DNA of 64,000 bases from Tepidanaerobacteraceae bacterium (GTDB lineage: Bacteria > Bacillota > Thermosediminibacteria > Thermosediminibacterales > Tepidanaerobacteraceae). Each line of letters starts with the position of its first letter. Positions within the stretch are counted from its first letter, which is position 1. This document shows positions 56,723 to 64,000 of this stretch, in pieces. The stretch lies in the NCBI GenBank assembly GCA_024655905.1, contig JANLFP010000009.1, positions 1-64,000 on the forward strand, given 5' to 3'. A program made the translations under genes and the position numbers. The notes below the pieces were generated by a model. The model was given only the letters and a program-made list of their open reading frames with translations. It had not been told where the DNA came from and ran no database searches.

Positions 56723-56835
56723 TTTTTCGCTGATGTTCATGCTGTTCATGCCGCATCTTGTGCTGCTGTTTGATTCTTTGGTTGACATTATATTTTGGAC
56801 GATAGAAATACAATATATGTTTAAGGGTGGTTGAT

Positions 56836-59671
<2,836 letters not shown>

Positions 59672-59757
59672 AAGCATTAAAATGGCATGCCTTTGCAATC
59701 AAAAATAGAACATCCGAGCATGGCCAGCAAATATCATGCGGCTTTGTGTAAAAGCAG

Positions 59758-59783
59758 AAGTGCCCAAAGAATGGGCACTTTTC
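59758..59783. terminator. Bidirectional terminator between ligA and the convergent pfp gene
   Basis: AAGTGCCC (59758-59765) pairs with GGGCACTT (59773-59780), loop AAAGAAT, followed by TTTC on the plus strand. It serves both converging genes. Confidence 0.88.
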
Positions 59784-59788
59784 ATCTT

Positions 59789-60970
59789 CTATATGAATCT
59801 TGTATATTTCGGCAGACCTTTTTCGTAGGGCACTTTTGCCTCCCCCTGCACCAGGGGGAGCATATAATCTATGGCTTCCCGAGTTACCTGGCGGTTTTCA
59901 TTATCTATCCATTCCGCCGGGAAAACCTTTATTTTTCCCGCCACTTCCGATAAGGGAACCGTTGAAGTTTTAAAACCCTGCTCAGTCCTGACGACGGCAA
60001 CCATGACATCCGTCAGGCCTTCCATGGCATATTTTACGCCGTCGGCTCCCACCATGACCGCCACGTCATTGTCGACTCTGGAGGCAATATGAGCGGCGCA
60101 CCTCTGGAGAATGCTGAGTTCCACTGATTTTACACGCTTTTCGATATTTGCCTTTACCAGGTTTTCCAGGTATTTTCCGACGCCTCCCATCTGCAGGTTG
60201 CTGAAGGCGTCGGCTGTACCTTCCCTCAGATAGGCGTACTGGCCGTCTTTATTTTTCAAACCTTCCGAGGCTGCAATGAACACCTTTTTCTTCCTGCTGT
60301 AAGCCCTCTCCACATCCTTCAAAAATTCGTTTTCATCAAAGGGGACCTCCGGAAGATAGATTAAATGGGGAGAATCTATCACTTCGTCTTTAGCTAGAGC
60401 GCTGGCGGCGGTAAGGAATCCGCTGTCCCGGCCCATGATTTCCACTATGGTGACAATGCCTTTGTCGTACACATCGGAATCCAGCGCCATTTCCTTCACC
60501 GATGAGGCCACATATTTGGCGGCGCTGCCGTATCCGGGGCAAAAGTCGGTAAAGGGCAGATCGTTGTCTATGGTCTTTGGTATGCCAACAGCTTTTATGT
60601 CATAGCCGACCTTGAGGGCGTATTTTGAAAGCCTGTCGGCCGTGGTCATGGAATCATTGCCGCCGATGTAGAAGAAATAACCGATGTCGTATTTGTCAAA
60701 TACCTTAAGGACCGATTCAAATTCTTCCTCTTTCAACTTGTGCCGGCAGGAACCGAAAGCCGATGAGGGGGAATAGCGCAGGATTTCCAGAGCAGCATCG
60801 TCGATGTCTGTCATCTCGATAATGTTATCTTTCAAAATACCTTCCACGCCGTATCTTGCAGCAAATATTTTTGCGCCGGCTTTTTTAGCTTCTTTGATTA
60901 TGCCGTAGCAGCTGGCATTGATGACGGCTGTGGGGCCTCCCGACTGGGCAAAAAGTACATTTTTGTGCAT
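59789..60970 (-). CDS. pfp: 6-phosphofructokinase, pyrophosphate-dependent type
   Basis: 393 residues on the minus strand, starting at ATG complement of 60968-60970. Motifs FAQSGGPTAVINAS, YFFYIGGNDSMTTADRLS and AVGIPKTIDNDLPFTDFCPG are typical. GGNDS in place of the GGDGS of ATP-type enzymes, and the PKTIDNDL motif, point to the PPi-using group. Catalyses interconversion of fructose-6-phosphate and fructose-1,6-bisphosphate in glycolysis or gluconeogenesis; PPi use saves ATP. Substrate assignment by motif only. Confidence 0.92.
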   Translation of the reverse strand: MHKNVLFAQSGGPTAVINASCYGIIKEAKKAGAKIFAARYGVEGILKDNIIEMTDIDDAALEILRYSPSSAFGSCRHKLKEEEFESVLKVFDKYDIGYFFYIGGNDSMTTADRLSKYALKVGYDIKAVGIPKTIDNDLPFTDFCPGYGSAAKYVASSVKEMALDSDVYDKGIVTIVEIMGRDSGFLTAASALAKDEVIDSPHLIYLPEVPFDENEFLKDVERAYSRKKKVFIAASEGLKNKDGQYAYLREGTADAFSNLQMGGVGKYLENLVKANIEKRVKSVELSILQRCAAHIASRVDNDVAVMVGADGVKYAMEGLTDVMVAVVRTEQGFKTSTVPLSEVAGKIKVFPAEWIDNENRQVTREAIDYMLPLVQGEAKVPYEKGLPKYTRFI

Positions 60971-61124
60971 TTAGTCCCCTCCCTGAAATAATGTTATACG
61001 TTTGAGTCTTTCCTTATTTGATATTTTACAATAATATTTTTAAAGAGACAATCTATTTTATCATTTTGTCGTTCTTTTTATTGGAGATATATAATACATG
61101 ATTTACCAATATTTATAATGGTGA

Positions 61125-61154
61125 TTGAATATAGCACCTTTTTTATGGTATGAT
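61125..61154 (+). promoter_or_regulatory. Putative promoter of the toxin-antitoxin operon
   Basis: TTGAAT (61125-61130) and TATGAT (61149-61154) are separated by 18 bp, 23 bp before the antitoxin ATG. Toxin-antitoxin operons are usually autoregulated here. Confidence 0.55.
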
Positions 61155-61176
61155 ATATGTCAAGAGGTGATGTCAC

Positions 61177-61383
61177 ATGAAGACGACATTATATGTCAAT
61201 AGGAAACTGTTAGAGGAAGCTATGCGATTGCTGGGCACCAGCAAGATGACTGAAGCAGTAAATAAAGCCCTGGAAGATTTTATTCGCCGGAGCAAACTTG
61301 AGAGGCTGGCCAACCGTATAGGCAATACCGACCTGGCTTTAAATCAGTCTGAACTGGAGGAAATGCGGAAAGATGAGTTTTAA
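61177..61383 (+). CDS. vapB: VapB-type antitoxin
   Basis: 68 residues from ATG 61177. N-terminal ribbon-helix-helix-like MKTTLYVNRKLLEEAMRLLG and a C-terminal acidic tail that would bind toxin. Overlaps the toxin gene by 11 bp, the usual coupling that keeps antitoxin in excess. Confidence 0.88.
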   Translation: MKTTLYVNRKLLEEAMRLLGTSKMTEAVNKALEDFIRRSKLERLANRIGNTDLALNQSELEEMRKDEF

Positions 61384-61780
61384 GTATCTGGTTGACACTT
61401 CCATATGGATCGAAGCTTTAAAAAAAGATGGTGATTCAAAAGCGCAGGAATGGATGAAAATGGCATTGTTAGAGGAAAAAGTTGTAATTACTCCTGTTAT
61501 AAAAGCCGAGATATTATCCGGTGCAATAAATGAAAAACAATTTGCTCAGCTTAAAGAAGAACTTGACTCATTGGTTGTCCTGGATAAGGAATCCGCTGTA
61601 TGGGATAAAACCGCATTTCTAAATTTTACTCTACACCGGAAGGGGATAAATATACCACTGACCGATGTCCTGATCGCGGCATGGACTTTAATATGCGATT
61701 GCATTCTAGTCCATCACGATAAGCATTATGAAATGATAAAAGATGTTGAAAAGAGTTTGAAAACACTTTGTTTTTATTGA
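61373..61780 (+). CDS. vapC: VapC-type PIN-domain ribonuclease toxin
   Basis: 135 residues. PIN-domain acidic residues are visible: Asp in VDTSIWIEAL, Glu in VIKAEILSGA, Asp in PLTDVLIAA and a terminal HHDKHYE. VapC toxins cleave RNA, often tRNA. Neutralised by the VapB encoded just upstream. Confidence 0.92.
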   Translation: MSFKYLVDTSIWIEALKKDGDSKAQEWMKMALLEEKVVITPVIKAEILSGAINEKQFAQLKEELDSLVVLDKESAVWDKTAFLNFTLHRKGINIPLTDVLIAAWTLICDCILVHHDKHYEMIKDVEKSLKTLCFY

Positions 61781-61936
61781 AAATCTCAAAAACTTTTTAA
61801 TTTTGAAGTGGAAAGAAAAAAATGGAAAAGTAATATATAGTTTTAAAAAAGGCGCTTGCATACAGCGCTTTTTTTTAATATTCAAGTCAAGTTCCGGAAT
61901 TTTTCTCATAAAAATAATAAGGGAGAGGTGGGAAGT

Positions 61937-62764
61937 TTGAGGAGATACCTTGTTTTGTTTGGTTTTCTGATAATATTTTTAGAATATATTTTTTTGTCTA
62001 ACATTATAGAGCGAAAAGAGGTGGGATTTATCGAAACGATATTTCAGAATCTGATTGAACAATACGGAAAACTGGATTTTTTGGGCTGCTTTGAGGCTGC
62101 TTCAGCGCCCGAGGTGGTCTCCACAGACCCAATGAGGGGTAGCAAGGCAGTGCCTGTCTATGCTCCCGTGATTATCAATTTCAATCGGGATATGAAAGAA
62201 GTAAAAATAATAATTTCGGGGATGGCAGGAGATGTTGAAGCAACTGGGAGGACTGCTACATACAAGCCCCATACGGTATTTATGCCGGGGAAAAATTATG
62301 AAGTAACCGTGCACGGCAAATCCGTGACAGGAGAGGAGATGGAACCATACAGTTTTAACTTTTCTACAGTCGATATGGGAGATAAATTGTGGGTAGAAGT
62401 GAATCTCCGGCTTCTCCAGAAGGTTGTTGTTTATCGGGGAGACAGAGCGATAAAATCCATGCTGGCATCGGGAGGCTTGCCAGGGCCTGAAAACGAGACG
62501 CCACTTGGCTTTTTTACCATAAAGAACAGGGGAGAGAGTTTCTGGTCGGAGAAGTTCAAGGAAGGCGCCCTGTACTGGGTCAGGATAAAGGATGACTACC
62601 TTTTTCATTCAGTGCCACGCGACGCCGAAGGCAATATTATCGAGGAGGAACACAGAAAACTGGGCCTTCCCGCCAGCCACGGATGCATAAGATTGAGGGA
62701 TGATGACGCAAAATGGTTTTATGAAAATGTTCCCGACGGGACAATGGTTGTCATCCATGAGTAG
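61937..62764 (+). CDS. L,D-transpeptidase (YkuD) with Ig-like domain
   Basis: 275 residues from TTG 61937 (GAGAGGTGGG upstream; the longer start has no ribosome site). One N-terminal membrane anchor (about 5-25), a BIG_5-like domain (about 60-160) and a YkuD catalytic domain (about 165-275) with the SHGCIRL nucleophile Cys motif. Cross-links peptidoglycan stems through 3-3 bonds or attaches proteins to the wall. A spore-wall role would fit the neighbourhood. Confidence 0.92.
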   Translation: MRRYLVLFGFLIIFLEYIFLSNIIERKEVGFIETIFQNLIEQYGKLDFLGCFEAASAPEVVSTDPMRGSKAVPVYAPVIINFNRDMKEVKIIISGMAGDVEATGRTATYKPHTVFMPGKNYEVTVHGKSVTGEEMEPYSFNFSTVDMGDKLWVEVNLRLLQKVVVYRGDRAIKSMLASGGLPGPENETPLGFFTIKNRGESFWSEKFKEGALYWVRIKDDYLFHSVPRDAEGNIIEEEHRKLGLPASHGCIRLRDDDAKWFYENVPDGTMVVIHE

Positions 62765-62904
62765 AATTCGGGTATCGGGTGCTGTTCCAAACTAAAGAGC
62801 GGCAACTGCACAGCTTTTCGGTGTTCTTGGCCATCTTCGGCAGCGGACCTGATTTCTGCATAAAATCAAATTTATATACATAAAAGAAAGAAGGTATTTT
62901 GTTT

Positions 62905-63495
62905 ATGAATCAGATTTTTGCCTTTCTTATTCTTAGCGGCATACTGGTGGCTTCTATTAACGGCAGGGTCGATGTTGTGGTGAGTTCGGCCATATCATCG
63001 GCGGAAGCCGCCGTAGAAAGGGCAATAAGCCTGATTGCGGTGGTCAGCCTGTGGCTGGGTATAGCACGGGTGGCGGAAAAGGCGGGCCTAATAGGCGCCA
63101 TGAGCAGAGCGATAGCCCCGTTTTTTCGATGGTTGTTTCCCTCAATACCTGAAGGCCATCCGGCACTCGGATGCATTTTAATGAACCTTTCGGCAAACAT
63201 GCTTGGTTTTGGCAATGCTGCCACCCCATTCGGGCTCAAGGCAATGCAAGAACTCCAGTCGTTGAATGAACAGCCCGATACCGCATCGGAAGCAATGTGC
63301 ACCTTCCTCGCAGTAAATACTTCCAGCGTCACACTGGTGCCTGCTACGCTTGTGGCATTGAGGGCTTCGGCAGGTTCCAGAAATCCGTCGGAAATAGTAG
63401 GTGCCGTACTGTTCGCTACAACGTGTTCTACTATGGCGGCCATAGCGGGCGATTATGTTATGAGAATGGCAAACAAGAAGTTCGTTAAAAGGTGA
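62905..63495 (+). CDS. spmA: Spore maturation protein A
   Basis: About 196 residues; ATG 62905 (11 bp after GAAGG) or TTG 62899. Nucleoside-transporter-like Gate domain with MNLSANMLGFGNAATPFGLK. SpmA and SpmB are integral membrane proteins needed for spore core dehydration. Overlaps spmB by a few bases. Confidence 0.95.
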   Translation: MNQIFAFLILSGILVASINGRVDVVVSSAISSAEAAVERAISLIAVVSLWLGIARVAEKAGLIGAMSRAIAPFFRWLFPSIPEGHPALGCILMNLSANMLGFGNAATPFGLKAMQELQSLNEQPDTASEAMCTFLAVNTSSVTLVPATLVALRASAGSRNPSEIVGAVLFATTCSTMAAIAGDYVMRMANKKFVKR

Positions 63496-63500
63496 TGATT

Positions 63501-64000
63501 ATGACTGTGGAAATGATGAATAGCGGCGCGTCATGGGTTTTACCAATTTTGATTTTTTTGGTTTTTGTGTACGCCAATATTAAAAAAGTGAATATATTTG
63601 AAAATTTTGTGGAAGGAGCAAAGGATGGCCTGCTAATGGCCGCAAGACTGTTGCCGTATTTGATCGGAATCTATGTGGCCGTCGGGATTTTCAGGGAATC
63701 GGGAGCCATTGATATTCTTGTGAATTTGCTTTCACCTATTCTTTCCCTGGTCAAAGCCCCTGCAGAAGTGCTGTTTTTATCCATAGTCAGGAGCCTGTCG
63801 GGGCCGGCAGCCCTGGGAATGATGCTGGAAATATTCGACACTCACGGGCCCGATTCCTTTATCGGCAGGCTGGCTTCCACTCTTATCGGCAGTACAGATA
63901 CCACTTTTTATATCATTGCGGTGTACTTCGGATCGGTAGGAGTGCGAAAAACCCGCTATTCCATACCGGTAGGGCTTTTCGCGGATTTTGTAAGCTTCCT
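63501..64000 (+). CDS. spmB: Spore maturation protein B, cut by the window end
   Basis: Open from ATG 63501 (or 63495) to the last base, 166 codons seen. Starts MTVEMMNSGASWVLPILIFL and contains SLSGPAALGMMLEIF, LIGSTDTTFYIIAVYFGSV, and the family's Gate domain. AAAAGGTG lies upstream. Pairs with SpmA in the spore membrane; the C-terminus lies outside the window. Confidence 0.94.
   Translation, partial: MTVEMMNSGASWVLPILIFLVFVYANIKKVNIFENFVEGAKDGLLMAARLLPYLIGIYVAVGIFRESGAIDILVNLLSPILSLVKAPAEVLFLSIVRSLSGPAALGMMLEIFDTHGPDSFIGRLASTLIGSTDTTFYIIAVYFGSVGVRKTRYSIPVGLFADFVSF

Overview
The window comes from a spore-forming, low-to-mid G+C clostridial Firmicute. Evidence: a GerA/GerC/GerB germination operon, SpoVB, SpmA/SpmB, two GerMN lipoproteins, sporulation-type LonB, Rex, YerC, many TTG/GTG starts with strong AGGAGG sites, and SLH-anchored surface protein. 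Gene order and family mix resemble thermophilic or syntrophic Clostridia (Thermosediminibacter/Tepidanaerobacter-like); that placement is inference.

Region 1 (1-3.97 kb): the 3' part of a G+C-rich surface protein with Ig-like/FN3-like repeats and three SLH domains. It is followed by a class I cyclic-di-GMP riboswitch whose downstream gene is reduced to a 9-codon stub. Region 2 (about 3.97-17.3 kb): a genomic island. Its left half is G+C-rich: a sigma-like HTH gene, a stretch dense in hairpins that may be a structured RNA, four serine-recombinase-family genes (one catalytic-domain-only with the nucleophile lost, one DNA-binding-part-only, two complete), and a DUF4314 gene. Its right half is A+T-rich: small regulators and a complete QatABCD anti-phage operon (KAP ATPase, QatB, QueC-like, TatD-like).

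Region 3 (17.3-36.2 kb): core chromosome. It holds pyrimidine salvage (cdd, pdp), PepF, an NhaC-type antiporter, the ger operon, spoVB, rex, spore/cell-wall genes, rph and rdgB. Region 4 (36.27-37.02 kb): seven tRNA genes (Pro, Gly, Arg, His, Gln, Lys, Leu) with two copies of a hairpin repeat between them. Region 5 (37.1-44.8 kb): tig-clpP-clpX-lonB-lon proteostasis cluster. Region 6 (44.9-53.3 kb): a secreted acidic protein, a candidate structured RNA upstream of a LysM protein, a PLP decarboxylase, Usp, PAP2 phosphatase, a GT28-type glycosyltransferase, yerC and pcrA.

Region 7 (53.4-56.7 kb): an M-box (Mg2+) riboswitch with terminator in front of an ABC transporter that has no binding protein (double permease, ATPase, free-standing AAA-associated domain). 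Region 8 (56.7-64 kb): a RAYT transposase bracketed by inverted REP-like repeats, ligA, PPi-type phosphofructokinase (minus strand), vapBC, an L,D-transpeptidase, spmA and the start of spmB.

The best candidates for new biology are the hairpin-rich RNA with the split recombinase set on the Qat island, the M-box-controlled NitT/TauT-like transporter, the unassigned RNA before the LysM gene, and the covarying hairpin repeats in the tRNA cluster.
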